Source: Sphingomonadaceae bacterium 3R27E2-A
Lineage (GTDB): Bacteria; Pseudomonadota; Alphaproteobacteria; Sphingomonadales; Sphingomonadaceae
DNA length: 64,000 nt
Direction: 5' to 3'
NCBI GenBank assembly: GCA_005503165.1
Contig: SCNT01000013.1
Span: 1 to 64,000 of the forward strand
Shown here: positions 17,405 through 26,918 of the stretch, piece after piece
Layout: each line of letters begins with the position of its first letter
Position numbering within the stretch: the stretch's first letter is position 1
Made by a program: the position numbers and the translations under genes
Notes under the pieces: model-generated
Databases searched by the model: none
Seen by the model: only the letters and a program-made list of their open reading frames with translations
Told to the model about the DNA's origin: nothing

Positions 17405-18691
17405 CTAGGCCGCCTCGAACCGGATCGGCAGGCGTTTCAGCCCGCCGACGAACACCGATTGCACCCGCGCCGGCTCGCCCGTCAGTTCGAGGCCTTTGAT
17501 CCGCGGCAGCAGTTCCTCCATCAGGATGCGCATCTCCATCCGCGCCAGGTGCTGGCCGAGGCACACATGCGCGCCGAAGCCGAAGGCGAGCTGCTGGTTC
17601 TTCGGCCGGTCGGGGTCGAAGGCGAAGGGCGCGTCGAACACCGTCTCGTCGCGGTTCGCCGAGACATAGTTGAGCATCAGCCAGTCGCCAGCGCGCAGCC
17701 GCTGCCCGCCGATCTCGACATCCTCGCGCGCGCTGCGCATAAAATGCTGGACCGGGGTCGTCCAGCGGATCGCTTCCTCGATCAGCCCCGCCTTGTCGCT
17801 GTCGGCGGCGCGGAAGCGTTCCAACAGCGCGGGGTCCTTTGCCAGCTCCATGATCGCGCCCGCGGTCGATGCGCTCGTCGTGTCATGGCCGGCGGTCGCG
17901 ATGATCATATAATAGCCCGCGAGCTCGCGGTCGGGGATCTGCCCGCCGTCGATCGTGGCGTTGGCGATCACCGTCGCGATATCCTCGCGCGGACTGGCGC
18001 GGCGTTCGGCGGTGAGCGCGCCGAAATATTGCTCGAAATCGCCGATGACATAATGAAGCATCGCGATGGCCTGTTCGGCGCTGGTGATCGCCTCGCGGCT
18101 GCGATTGAGCTCGGGATCGGTCGATCCGAACAGCTGCTGCGTCAGCATCAGCATGCGCGGCTCGTCCTCGGGCGGCACGCCGAGGATATCCATGATCACG
18201 CGCAACGGATAATGCGCCGCAACGTCGCGCGCGAAGTCGCATTCGGGTCCCGCGGCGAGCATCGCATCGACCGTCTCGCGCGCCAGCGTCCGGATGCGCT
18301 CTTCGACGATCTTCAGATTCTTGGGCATGAACCAGCTCTGGGTGAGCAGGCGGTATTTCATATGGTCGGGGGCATCCATCTGCACCAGCGAGCGAATCAG
18401 ATGGCCGTCGCCCCCCGGGGTCGCGGCGCGGGCGATCGCCTCGCCGTCGCGGTTGGTCAGCACCGTCGGGCGGACGCCGCTGGCGAAACGCTGCGAATCC
18501 TTGCCGATCGCCATGATGTCGGCGTGGCGCGTGACGAGCCAGAAGGGGTCGAACTCGGCATTCTCGGCGACCGCGAGCGGCGCGTTGGCGCGCGCCCAGG
18601 CGAGCTGTTCGTGAAGCCGGTCCCACTGCCCGTAAGCGACGGGATCGACGACCGCAGCGGCGACCTCTCCAGGCAATACCGGTTTTGTCAT
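17405..18691 (-). CDS. Cytochrome P450
   Basis: A 428-residue soluble bacterial P450. The heme-binding loop FGFGAHVCLGQ places the axial Cys at 377. The oxygen-activation motif AGHDTTS is at 267-273 in helix I, and the ExxR pair is EAIR at 307-310. It would hydroxylate a small hydrophobic substrate using a ferredoxin partner that is not in this window. The ATG at 18691 gives the usual length; upstream sequence in frame is low-complexity and rejected. It follows the globin-like gene by 40 bases. Confidence 0.95.
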   Translation of the reverse strand: MTKPVLPGEVAAAVVDPVAYGQWDRLHEQLAWARANAPLAVAENAEFDPFWLVTRHADIMAIGKDSQRFASGVRPTVLTNRDGEAIARAATPGGDGHLIRSLVQMDAPDHMKYRLLTQSWFMPKNLKIVEERIRTLARETVDAMLAAGPECDFARDVAAHYPLRVIMDILGVPPEDEPRMLMLTQQLFGSTDPELNRSREAITSAEQAIAMLHYVIGDFEQYFGALTAERRASPREDIATVIANATIDGGQIPDRELAGYYMIIATAGHDTTSASTAGAIMELAKDPALLERFRAADSDKAGLIEEAIRWTTPVQHFMRSAREDVEIGGQRLRAGDWLMLNYVSANRDETVFDAPFAFDPDRPKNQQLAFGFGAHVCLGQHLARMEMRILMEELLPRIKGLELTGEPARVQSVFVGGLKRLPIRFEAA

Positions 18692-18731
18692 GAAACCCAA
18701 GCTGCCGCGATTCGAGGAGCTTGTCGAGCCG

Positions 18732-19184
18732 CTATTCCGCAAGCTGCGGCGCGCCCGCGGGCATCGCATCGGCCCATTCGGCGCGCGCCTTGCGGATCAT
18801 CGCCTTGAGCGCCTCGGCGCTGCATATCCATGCCGCGGCGGTTGCCTCATCCCATGCCGCGCCCGTCGCCCGGCCCAGTTCCGCGACTGTCATGTCGATG
18901 AAGGCGTCATATTCCGCGATCGGCAGTGCGCCATAGCTGCGGTGGGTAAACACCAGCTCGGCAATGAGCGGCCACACCCAGCCCGCGCCCTCGGCGAGAC
19001 CGAACATCATCTGCAGCGTCTCGTCGGTCATCCGCCGCGACGCGGCGTCGATCGAGATGAAGCTCGACCGCCGGTCGGGAAAGGCCGCGAAGAAGCGCTC
19101 GAAAAGCGGCAGGCGGATATCGATGCCGGCTTCGGCGACGGCGGCCAGGCTCGCCTCCATCAACGCTGCATCGCCCACCGTCAC
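18732..19184 (-). CDS. Globin-like protein
   Basis: A 150-residue protein. The segment [22 protein letters not shown] has the F-helix pattern of globins, with His81 as the likely proximal heme ligand. The next part ([20 protein letters not shown]) matches the G-H helix layout of flavohemoglobin-type globins, and [13 protein letters not shown] fits helices A-C. It contains no reductase domain. The ATG overlaps the DUF853 stop by 4 bases. Function could be O2 or NO binding; heme binding itself is inferred. Confidence 0.65.
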   Translation of the reverse strand: MTVGDAALMEASLAAVAEAGIDIRLPLFERFFAAFPDRRSSFISIDAASRRMTDETLQMMFGLAEGAGWVWPLIAELVFTHRSYGALPIAEYDAFIDMTVAELGRATGAAWDEATAAAWICSAEALKAMIRKARAEWADAMPAGAPQLAE

Positions 19185-20782
19185 TTGAACAGGCTGCCCA
19201 ATATCCCGCGCATCAGCTGGCCGCCGAACTTGCCCGCGACCTGCCGGCCGAGGTTGGTCGCCGCCGAGCGCGCCGCCGATTCGACCATCTTCTCGGCAAA
19301 GCTCGGCTTGGCGGCCTCGCGCGCCGCGGCCTTTTCCTGCCGGAGCCGCTCTTTCTCCTCGGCGACCCTGCGCTTCGCCTCTTCCTTGGCGGCGATGGCG
19401 GCAGCCTTGTCGGCCTCTTCCTGCGCCTTGGCCTCGACCGCGGCCGCCTGCGCCTGCTCGGCCTTGGCGGCGAGCAGTTCTTCGGCGCTCTCGCGGTCGA
19501 CGGCGGTGTCATATTTGCCCTCGACGGGCGAGATCGACCTGATGATCGCCCGCTCCTTGGTCTCGAGCGGCCCGGCGCGCGAGCAGGGCGGCTTGATCAG
19601 GGTGCGCTCGACCGGCGACGGCGCGCCGTCCGCCATCAGCAACGACACCAGCGCCTCGCCGACCTTGAGTTCGGTAATCTCGCGCGCGACATCGACCTTG
19701 GGATTGGGGCGGAAGGTGTCGGCCGCCGCTTTCACAGCCTTCTGGTCGCGCGGAGTGAAGGCGCGCAGCGCGTGCTGCACGCGGTTGCCGAGCTGACCCG
19801 CGACATCCTCGGGAATGTCGATGGGGTTCTGCGTCACGAAATAGACGCCGACGCCCTTCGAGCGGATCAGGCGGACGACCTGCTCGATCTTCTCGGCAAG
19901 CGCCGGCGGCGCGTCGTCGAACAGCAGATGCGCCTCGTCGAAGAAGAAGACGAGCCTGGGCTTGTCGGGGTCGCCGACCTCGGGAAGCGTCTCGAACATC
20001 TCCGAGAGCAGCCAGAGGAGGAAGGTCGCATAGAGCTTGGGGCTCGCCATCAATTTGTCGGCGGCAAGGATGTTGACATAGCCGCGGCCGCTCTCGTCGC
20101 TCTGGATCATGTCCATGATGTCGAGCGCGGGTTCGCCGAAGAAATGGTCGCCGCCCTGGCTTTCGAGCGTCAGCAGCTGCCGCTGGATCGTGCCCACGGT
20201 CGCCTTCGACACATTGCCATATTTGACCGTCAGCTCGTCGGCATTCTGCGCGCACCAGGCGAGCATCGCCTGCAGGTCGCCCAGATCGAGCAGCAACAGA
20301 TTCTGTTCGTCGGCAATGCGGAAGGCGATGGCGAGCACCCCCTCCTGCACCTCGTTCAGTCCCATCAGCCGCGCGAGCAGCAGCGGCCCCATTTCCGAAA
20401 TGGTGGTGCGAATGGGGTGCCCTTGCTCACCGAACAGGTCCCAGAAGATTACCGGATTGTCGCGGTAGGCCCATTCGGCGTCGCCGATCTCGGTGGCGCG
20501 CGCGGCGAAAATCTCGTGCAGCTTCGACGTCGGGCTGCCCGCCATCGCCATGCCCGCGAGGTCGCCCTTCACGTCGGCGACGAACACCGGGACGCCGACC
20601 GCCGAAAAGCCCTCGGCGAGCCCCTGCAGCGTCACCGTCTTGCCGGTGCCGGTCGCGCCTGCGATCAGCCCGTGCCGGTTGGCGCGCTTCAGCACCAGCG
20701 ACTGGCGCGGCCCGTCCGCGGCGCCGCCGCCGCCGAGGCCGATATAGATTTCGCTGGCCGTGCTGCCGTCGCTCACGCTCAA
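19181..20782 (-). CDS. HerA-like ATPase, DUF853 family (YjgR type)
   Basis: A 533-residue protein. Walker A is GATGTGKT in the first 60 residues, and Walker B is [12 protein letters not shown]. The sequence around [20 protein letters not shown] and [20 protein letters not shown] is characteristic of DUF853. The C-terminal 100 residues are a charged coiled coil (repeated Glu, Lys, Ala), ending with a Gly/Phe-rich tail. The biological role of the family is not established. It is first in a run with the globin-like and P450 genes. Confidence 0.92.
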   Translation of the reverse strand: MSVSDGSTASEIYIGLGGGGAADGPRQSLVLKRANRHGLIAGATGTGKTVTLQGLAEGFSAVGVPVFVADVKGDLAGMAMAGSPTSKLHEIFAARATEIGDAEWAYRDNPVIFWDLFGEQGHPIRTTISEMGPLLLARLMGLNEVQEGVLAIAFRIADEQNLLLLDLGDLQAMLAWCAQNADELTVKYGNVSKATVGTIQRQLLTLESQGGDHFFGEPALDIMDMIQSDESGRGYVNILAADKLMASPKLYATFLLWLLSEMFETLPEVGDPDKPRLVFFFDEAHLLFDDAPPALAEKIEQVVRLIRSKGVGVYFVTQNPIDIPEDVAGQLGNRVQHALRAFTPRDQKAVKAAADTFRPNPKVDVAREITELKVGEALVSLLMADGAPSPVERTLIKPPCSRAGPLETKERAIIRSISPVEGKYDTAVDRESAEELLAAKAEQAQAAAVEAKAQEEADKAAAIAAKEEAKRRVAEEKERLRQEKAAAREAAKPSFAEKMVESAARSAATNLGRQVAGKFGGQLMRGILGSLFK

Positions 20783-20995
20783 TTCCTCCGCTGGTCCATG
20801 CCTGGCCTCGGTCTAGAACGCGGCACAGGCAATCGGCAAGAGCGGGGTGTGGCTTCGGCTTTGATGCCGACGCGCCATCGAATCGGCGGGTTCGGGGCGA
20901 CTAGCTCCCGTTCCTTATTCTTCCCCGCTTGCGGGCAGGAATCATAGGGCCCCCTGCCGCCCCAGACCGACGTCCCATCCCGAAAGAATCTGCCA

Positions 20996-21019
20996 ATGAG
21001 ACATTGTAACCTTTGTCAT
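20996..21019. promoter_or_regulatory. Imperfect inverted repeat before merC
   Basis: ATGAGACA and TTGTCAT flank an AT-rich centre in the 281-base gap between divergent DUF853 and merC. The stretch is the most AT-rich part of the gap and lies about 45 bases before the merC start. Because a Zur-like gene follows merC, this could be a Fur/Zur-type site, but the match to a known Zur box is poor. Confidence 0.3.
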
Positions 21020-21063
21020 GATATGCCATATCCGGGATCGCAATTGCACCAACGGAGAATCGG

Positions 21064-21498
21064 GTGACCCAAGTCGCCGGCCACAGCCATGCCACGACGC
21101 GCCTCGGCGCGCTGGTTCGGGCTGCGCGCGATTCGCGGCCGCTGACATCGCTTTCGGGCGACCAGCTCGCGATGGGGCTGTCGGGACTGTGCCTCGTCCA
21201 TTGCCTCGCGACCACTGTCTTCTTCGCTTCGCTCGCCTCGGTCGGCGGGGTGTTCCTCGACAATCACCTGTTCCACGAGATCGGGCTGGTCGTCGCGATC
21301 GGCTTTGCGCTGGTGACGCTCGTCTCGGGCGTGCTCAGCCACGGCTATATCATGCCCTTCGCGGTCGGCAGCTTCGGGCTGGGCATGATGGCGGGCGCGC
21401 TGTCGCGGCCGCACGACGGCACCGAAGTGCTCGCGACGATGATCGGCGTGGCGGTCGTCGCATTGGGCCACGACCTCAACCGCCGCGCGCGCAGCTGA
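21064..21498 (+). CDS. MerC-domain membrane protein
   Basis: A 144-residue membrane protein starting with GTG, five bases after GGAGA. The Cys-containing first helix (MGLSGLCLVHCLATTVFFAS) has the C-x-x-x-C arrangement of MerC metal transporters. Four hydrophobic segments are visible. In Sphingomonadales, merC-like genes are often found beside fur/zur-type genes, as here. Mercury transport is the namesake activity, but the Zur-like neighbour points to zinc or another divalent metal. The rest of a mer operon is absent. Confidence 0.85.
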   Translation: MTQVAGHSHATTRLGALVRAARDSRPLTSLSGDQLAMGLSGLCLVHCLATTVFFASLASVGGVFLDNHLFHEIGLVVAIGFALVTLVSGVLSHGYIMPFAVGSFGLGMMAGALSRPHDGTEVLATMIGVAVVALGHDLNRRARS

Positions 21499-21611
21499 CC
21501 CGGCGCCGTAACGGACCCGTCCGCAGCTTGCGGGCGCCGGTCAAACAACATACATTGCACCAGATAGGGGCATGATCGCGCGGCACCGCCGCGCGGCACA
21601 AGGAAACGCGA

Positions 21612-22076
21612 ATGGGCAAGCATGATCATCCGCACGTCGAGGCCAGCGGCGCCTCGCTCGCCAGCGCGGCGCAGGCTGCGCTCGAAAGTGCCGGTGAAGC
21701 CTGGACCGACATGCGCGCGCAGATTTTCGACGCGGTCGCCAGGATCGGCAAGCCCGCGAGCGCCTATGAAATCGCCGACATCGTGTCGAAAAACCGCGGC
21801 AAGCGTGTCGCGCCGAACAGCGTGTATCGCATCCTCGACCTGTTCGTCGCGAACAATCTCGTCCGCCGCGTCGAGAGCGCCAACGCCTTCGTCGCCAACA
21901 GCCATCCCGGCTGCCTGCACGACTGCATCTTCCTGATCTGCGACAGTTGCGGCAGCGCGGTCCACATCGATAACGACAAGCTTTCCGATGGCGTACGCGC
22001 CGCGGCGGGCGCGACGGGCTTCGCCGCCGAGCGGCCGGTGATCGAGGTGCGCGGCAAATGCGCCGAGTGCCAATAA
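21612..22076 (+). CDS. zur: Fur-family regulator, Zur-like
   Basis: A 154-residue protein. The winged-helix part (YEIADIVSKNRGKRVAPNSV, YRILDLFVANNLVRRV) is followed by the dimerisation domain with HPGCLHDCIFLICDSCGSAV and a C-terminal CAEC pair. The two C-x-x-C motifs form the structural zinc site of the Fur family. The absence of Fur-type iron-site spacing makes Zur the better guess. A good ribosome-binding site (AAGGAAA) precedes the ATG. It follows merC by 113 bases. Confidence 0.82.
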   Translation: MGKHDHPHVEASGASLASAAQAALESAGEAWTDMRAQIFDAVARIGKPASAYEIADIVSKNRGKRVAPNSVYRILDLFVANNLVRRVESANAFVANSHPGCLHDCIFLICDSCGSAVHIDNDKLSDGVRAAAGATGFAAERPVIEVRGKCAECQ

Positions 22077-22100
22077 TTTGATCCCTCGCGGGCGCGGCGC

Positions 22101-22967
22101 ATGAGCGGGGGGCTCCAGCGCTGGGTCGAGGCGCAGCGGATGCGGGCGCCCGCACCGACCGGCTGGTGGTACGCGACGCTCGCGCTCGGTATCTGCACCT
22201 TGCTGTTCGGCCTTTCGTTGGCGCAGGTCTTCCCGCAAAGCGGCTATGCCCATGCGCCCGGCTATGGCGCGCCCGTCATCGCGTTCGAATTCGCCCGCAG
22301 CCAGGCCGATCTGCTCGCGGTATTCGGCCCCGAAAGCGATCCCGGCCAGGTCGCACGGCTCGCGGCGATGCGCGCGGGGAACGAACAGGATTATCTGTTC
22401 ATGCTGCTCTATGCGGCTTTCGTGACGAGCGGGCTGGTCGCGCTGTGGCGCGAGCTGCGGCTGCGCTGGCTGCTCGCCGCGGCGCTGTTGCCGGTCGCGG
22501 CGGCGCTGTGCGACGCCTATGAGAATTGGCTGCTGTTCGACATCCAGGCGGCTTTCACCGTCGGCGAATATTCGCCCGCGATGGCCAGCCTGCCGTGGCC
22601 CGTCGCGGCGAAGTTCTTGGCTCTCGCGCTCGCCAACGTCGCGATCGGCGCCGCACTCACCCAGATGTCGCGGCGCTGGCAGCTCGCGGGCACGCTGATC
22701 CTCGTTCCCCTGCTCACCGTCCCGATGGCGCTCATCTCGCCCCCCGCCTTCGGCTGGACGCTCACCGCGGCCGTCGGTGCGGGATGGATCGGGCTGCTCG
22801 GCACCGCGCTCATCGGCTGCATCAATGCTCTCTTCAAAAAGGCGCCGCTGGTCGATTTCGAGCCCGAGGCGCCGCAGCGCCGCGCGACCGACCGCGGCGA
22901 GCCCGAGCAACCGCCGCCGCCCGGCACCGCGCCGCGCAGCTTCGGCCGCCGCAAAAGCGATATCTAA
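22101..22967 (+). CDS. Multi-pass membrane protein of unknown function
   Basis: A 288-residue protein with about six hydrophobic segments (for example WYATLALGICTLLFGLSLAQ, LLAAALLPVAAALCDAY, LAGTLILVPLLTVPMALI). The C-terminal 40 residues are hydrophilic and proline-rich (EPEQPPPPGTAPRS). It begins 24 bases after zur and may be co-transcribed. I do not recognise a family. Confidence 0.75.
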   Translation: MSGGLQRWVEAQRMRAPAPTGWWYATLALGICTLLFGLSLAQVFPQSGYAHAPGYGAPVIAFEFARSQADLLAVFGPESDPGQVARLAAMRAGNEQDYLFMLLYAAFVTSGLVALWRELRLRWLLAAALLPVAAALCDAYENWLLFDIQAAFTVGEYSPAMASLPWPVAAKFLALALANVAIGAALTQMSRRWQLAGTLILVPLLTVPMALISPPAFGWTLTAAVGAGWIGLLGTALIGCINALFKKAPLVDFEPEAPQRRATDRGEPEQPPPPGTAPRSFGRRKSDI

Positions 22968-23042
22968 GCCTCTTCCCGTCGGTCGCGTGCGGGTCTAGGG
23001 ATTCGGTCGAATCCTGAAACAGGGCAAAGGGGGGCTGCACCC

Positions 23043-24566
23043 ATGAAGACCGTCATCATCCGCGAAGACGACCTGATCGAAACCATCGCCGACGCGCTCC
23101 AGTACATCAGCTATTTCCATCCGATGGACTATATCCGCGCGCTCGCCGCCGCCTATGAGCGCGAGGTGTCGCCCGCGGCCAAGGACGCAATGGCGCAGAT
23201 ATTGTCGAACAGCCGCATGTGCGCCGAGGGGCACCGCCCGATCTGCCAGGATACCGGCATCGTCACGGTGTTCATCAAATGGGGCATGGACTGCCGCCTC
23301 GACTCGCCGCGCAGCCTGCAGCAGGTCGTCGACGAGGGCGTGCGCCGCGCCTATCTCCACCCCGACAACAAGCTCCGCGCCTCAATCCTCGCCGACCCGG
23401 CGTTCAGCCGCGTCAACACCAAGGACAATACGCCGTCGGTGCTCAACGTCGAGATGGTCCCCGGCGCCAAGGTCGTGATCGACGTCGCGGCGAAAGGCGG
23501 CGGCAGCGAGAACAAGTCGAAGTTCAAGATGATGAACCCGTCGGACTCGATCGTCGACTGGGTGCTCGAAATGGTGCCGCAGATGGGCGCCGGCTGGTGC
23601 CCGCCGGGCATGCTCGGCATCGGCATCGGCGGCACCGCGGAGAAGGCGATGCTGCTCGCCAAACAGTCGCTGATGGACCCGATCGACATGACCGAGCTGC
23701 TCGCGCGCGGACCGTCGAACCCGACCGAGGAGCTGCGCATCGAGCTCTATGAAAAGGTCAATGCGCTCGGCATCGGCGCGCAAGGGCTCGGCGGCCTCGC
23801 CACGGTGCTCGACGTCAAGATCGCCGACTGGCCGACGCATGCCGCGTCGAAGCCCGTCGCGATGATCCCCAATTGCGCCGCGACAAGGCATGCCCATGTC
23901 ACGCTCGACGGCAGCGGGCCCGCCTATCTCGAAAAGCCGGTGCTGGCGGATTATCCGCAGATCGACTGGAAGCCCGACCAGGCGGCGATCCGCGTCGACC
24001 TCGACACGCTCACGCCCGAGGTGGTGGCCAGCTGGAAGCAGGGCGACCGCCTCCTGCTCAACGGCAAGATGCTCACCGGCCGCGACGCCGCGCACAAGCG
24101 CATCGCCGACATGCTGGCCAAGGGCGAGCAGCTCCCCGTCGAGTTCAAGGGCCGCGTCATCTATTATGTCGGCCCGGTCGATCCGGTCGGCGAGGAAATC
24201 GTCGGCCCCGCCGGTCCCACGACCGCGACGCGCATGGACAAGTTCATGGACATGATGCTCGAACAGGGCCTGCTCGCGTGCGTCGGCAAGGCCGAACGCG
24301 GCCCCGCGGCGACGCAGGCGATCGCCAGGCACAAGAGCGCGTACCTCATGGCGGTCGGCGGCGCGGCCTACCTCGTGGCGCGCGCGATCAAGGGCAGCAA
24401 GGTCGTCGGCTTCGCCGATCTCGGCATGGAAGCGATCTACGAGTTCGAGGTGCAGGACTTCCCGGTCACCGTCGCGGTCGACAGCGAAGGCCAGAACGTC
24501 CACGTCAACGCGCCGATGCTGTGGCAGAAACGCATCAAGGACGAGGGGCTGCTGGAGAAGGCCTGA
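23043..24566 (+). CDS. Fumarate hydratase class I
   Basis: A 507-residue iron-sulfur fumarase that interconverts fumarate and malate in the TCA cycle. The three expected cluster Cys are in RPICQDTGIV, GAGWCPPGMLG and MIPNCAATRHAH. The C-terminal domain (IVGPAGPTTATRMDKFMDMM) is the class I beta-domain. It is a single-chain FumA/FumB-type enzyme. A strong purine-rich site (AAAGGGGGG) precedes the ATG. The next gene begins 5 bases downstream. Confidence 0.97.
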   Translation: MKTVIIREDDLIETIADALQYISYFHPMDYIRALAAAYEREVSPAAKDAMAQILSNSRMCAEGHRPICQDTGIVTVFIKWGMDCRLDSPRSLQQVVDEGVRRAYLHPDNKLRASILADPAFSRVNTKDNTPSVLNVEMVPGAKVVIDVAAKGGGSENKSKFKMMNPSDSIVDWVLEMVPQMGAGWCPPGMLGIGIGGTAEKAMLLAKQSLMDPIDMTELLARGPSNPTEELRIELYEKVNALGIGAQGLGGLATVLDVKIADWPTHAASKPVAMIPNCAATRHAHVTLDGSGPAYLEKPVLADYPQIDWKPDQAAIRVDLDTLTPEVVASWKQGDRLLLNGKMLTGRDAAHKRIADMLAKGEQLPVEFKGRVIYYVGPVDPVGEEIVGPAGPTTATRMDKFMDMMLEQGLLACVGKAERGPAATQAIARHKSAYLMAVGGAAYLVARAIKGSKVVGFADLGMEAIYEFEVQDFPVTVAVDSEGQNVHVNAPMLWQKRIKDEGLLEKA

Positions 24567-24571
24567 GCCGC

Positions 24572-25483
24572 ATGGCGGCGCCCGGACTCCCACGGATCGC
24601 TCCCTTCCTCGCCGCGGGTATCGCCACCGCGCTCGCCTTTTTTTTCTTCGTCCCCTTCTCCGAAGGCACGGGGACAGGCGCGAAGCTCTTCTTTTCGGCG
24701 ATTATGGGTGCCTTCGCGGCCTACGGGTTGTGGTGCCTTTGGGGGATCCCGGCGCTCGTCGGCGATCTCTGGCGCGTGGCGCGCAGGCGGCGGTCGAAGC
24801 CGCGCTCGGCCCTGCCCGTGCACCACAATGGCCCGCTGCCCGAACTATCCGCGTCGCGCCAGGCCGATGTGCGCCGGGTCGTGCGCGTCATGACCGAACA
24901 GGGCGTCTTCGCGCCCGAGGTTCCCGACGCCGCGCTCTTCTATCCGGGGGTCGCCGAGATGGACGAGAGCGTGAAGCCCGACACGATCCTCGCCGCGCTC
25001 GGCGAGCTCGATTATTATCATCCCGGCACCGACCCGGCGCGCTTCATGGCCAACCTCGTCATGCTCGATTCGAAGACCGAGCAGGAACCCGCCTATTTGC
25101 GCGAGCAGGTCGAAGCCCTCGCACGCATTGCGGATTTGCCGATCACCGACCTGACCGTCAACGCTGACTGGCCGCCGCGCGATGGCCCGATACCCGTGCG
25201 GATCACCATGCAGGCGGGCGGGTCACCGCTCGCGATCGAATATGCAGGAGCGGTCAAATATGCGAGTTCGCACATCGCGCACGCGATCGATGCGCGAGCG
25301 GGCGCGGTCGCAACAGGCCGCCGCCTCGCCTGGCTGTGGACCGACCAGGGCGCGTGGATCAGCGCGCTCCCCGCCGGCGCGGTCGAGGCAATGAATATGG
25401 CGCTGAAGCTCAAACCGCAGGGCCGCTGCCATTGGGAATGGATCAGCGACAGCAAGCCCTTCGCGGCGGGCGAAGCGCCTTAA
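24572..25483 (+). CDS. Membrane-anchored protein of unknown function
   Basis: A 303-residue protein. Two hydrophobic helices at the N-terminus (residues about 8-27 and 35-58, LFFSAIMGAFAAYGLWCLWG) are followed by a soluble domain of about 230 residues. That domain has no motif I recognise (ADVRRVVRVMTEQGVFAPEV, ITMQAGGSPLAIEYAGAVKY). The ATG lies just after the fumarase stop, so it is likely in the same transcript. Its TAA stop shares the palindrome TTAA with the convergent SDR stop. Confidence 0.75.
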   Translation: MAAPGLPRIAPFLAAGIATALAFFFFVPFSEGTGTGAKLFFSAIMGAFAAYGLWCLWGIPALVGDLWRVARRRRSKPRSALPVHHNGPLPELSASRQADVRRVVRVMTEQGVFAPEVPDAALFYPGVAEMDESVKPDTILAALGELDYYHPGTDPARFMANLVMLDSKTEQEPAYLREQVEALARIADLPITDLTVNADWPPRDGPIPVRITMQAGGSPLAIEYAGAVKYASSHIAHAIDARAGAVATGRRLAWLWTDQGAWISALPAGAVEAMNMALKLKPQGRCHWEWISDSKPFAAGEAP

Positions 25484-26298
25484 TCGCGCCGCCTGACCAC
25501 CATCTGCGATTCGATGACCTTCTGCACGTCCCACGCCTCGTCGCCCGGCACACGCGGCGCATATTTGGCATAGGCGGCATAGGCCTCGCCCCAGCGCTCT
25601 TCCATCCGCACGACGTTGTACGGGTGGCTGACGAGGTAAAATTCACCCGCCTCCATCTGCGGCACGATGCGGTCGGCGAAGGCGTCGGCGTCCATCGCGG
25701 GTTCGGCGTGGCGCGTCAGGTCGGACTGAACCCAGCCGGGGATGATCACGCCGACGTCGATCGCGGGCGAAACCTCGTTCCGGAGCATGTCCATCAGCCC
25801 GAGCACGGCATGCTTGCTCGCGACATAAGCCCCGCCGTTGACGCGCAGCGCGTTGAAGAAGCTATTCTCCGACGCGGTTGCATAGAGGCCCGACGGCTTG
25901 CCATCGGCCTGGAAGCGGCGACCGAACGCCGCGAGCACATTCCACACGCCCCAGAAATTGACCTCAAACAGCGCGCGCGCTTCGCCGGGATCGCAGTCGA
26001 TCACCGACGCGCGCGGGCCGCCGATGCCGGCGTTGGCGATCACCGCATCGGCGCGCCCATGCCTCTCCCATGCGAAGTCGGCGAGCGCCTCGACCGACGC
26101 CGCGTCGGTAACGTCGCCCGCGAAGGCGAGCGCCTCGATGCCGAGCGCTTCGAGCGCGGCGACAGCCTCGGCCAGCTTTTCCGCGCGCGGCTCGCTCAGG
26201 ATTACGCGCGCGCCCGCAGCACCGAGACGTTTTGCCAATGCCAAACCGATCCCCGTCGCGCCGCCGGTAATCGTGACGCTCTTGCCCGCAAAATCCAT
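25480..26298 (-). CDS. Short-chain dehydrogenase/reductase
   Basis: A 272-residue classical SDR. The cofactor motif is TGGATGIG, the NAG motif is NAGIGG, and the catalytic pair is in YVASK. It starts at MDFAGKSVTITGG with GGGAGGCG upstream. It should oxidise or reduce an alcohol/ketone with NAD(P); the acidic residue pattern after the second strand (LSEPRAEKL) does not settle NAD versus NADP. Substrate is unknown. It is divergent from trmO, with about 70 bases between the starts. Confidence 0.93.
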   Translation of the reverse strand: MDFAGKSVTITGGATGIGLALAKRLGAAGARVILSEPRAEKLAEAVAALEALGIEALAFAGDVTDAASVEALADFAWERHGRADAVIANAGIGGPRASVIDCDPGEARALFEVNFWGVWNVLAAFGRRFQADGKPSGLYATASENSFFNALRVNGGAYVASKHAVLGLMDMLRNEVSPAIDVGVIIPGWVQSDLTRHAEPAMDADAFADRIVPQMEAGEFYLVSHPYNVVRMEERWGEAYAAYAKYAPRVPGDEAWDVQKVIESQMVVRRRD

Positions 26299-26371
26299 CG
26301 CTCGCCTCCCTGCTGCCGCGACGCTATGCGCGGTGGGCGACCGCGGCGTCAATCTTGGAGGAGAGCCATCG

Positions 26372-26845
26372 ATGAGCTTCACCCTGCTCCCAATCGGCCA
26401 TGTCCGCGGCGGGCGCGCCGAGGCGGTCGACAACGATTGGGGCGCGAGCCGCGCGGCGATCACCCTCGACCCCGACCGCTTCACCCCCGACGCGCTCGCG
26501 GGCCTCGCCGATTTCAGCCATGCCGAGGTGATCTTCGTTTTCGACCAGGTGCCCGACGAAAAGATCGAGACTGGCGCGCGCCACCCACGGAACCGGAAGG
26601 ACTGGCCGCTGGTCGGCATCTTCGCGCAGCGCGGCAAGAACCGCCCCAACCGCCTCGGTCTCACCACCTGCCGGATTATCGGAGTCGACGGGTTGACGGT
26701 CGCAGTCGAGGGGCTCGACGCGATCGACGGCACGCCGGTGCTCGATATCAAACCGGTGATGCGCGAATTCCTGCCGCGGGGCGCCATCGACCAGCCGGCA
26801 TGGGTCGGCGAGTTGATGGCCGATTATTGGCGAAAACCCGGCTGA
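26372..26845 (+). CDS. trmO: tRNA-t6A37 methyltransferase TrmO (TsaA/YaeB family)
   Basis: A 157-residue protein of the TsaA/UPF0066 family, which adds a methyl group to t6A37 in threonine tRNAs using SAM. The motif GIFAQRGKNRPNRLGLTTC is the family signature, and VLDIKPVMREFLP is the second. GGAGGAG precedes the ATG. The open frame extends upstream across the SDR start region in another sense, but that is rejected because the signature domain starts here. Confidence 0.9.
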   Translation: MSFTLLPIGHVRGGRAEAVDNDWGASRAAITLDPDRFTPDALAGLADFSHAEVIFVFDQVPDEKIETGARHPRNRKDWPLVGIFAQRGKNRPNRLGLTTCRIIGVDGLTVAVEGLDAIDGTPVLDIKPVMREFLPRGAIDQPAWVGELMADYWRKPG

Positions 26846-26918
26846 ACGCTGCGCGGCTTGCGTTCCTTAGCCGATGCGCCAAAATGCTTCGCATACGAAC
26901 AGCTCAAGGGGACGCCGA

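Noticed and set aside
21345-22910. A 521-codon open frame antisense to zur and the membrane protein
   Set aside because: It opposes a Zur-like gene with intact motifs and is a composition artefact.
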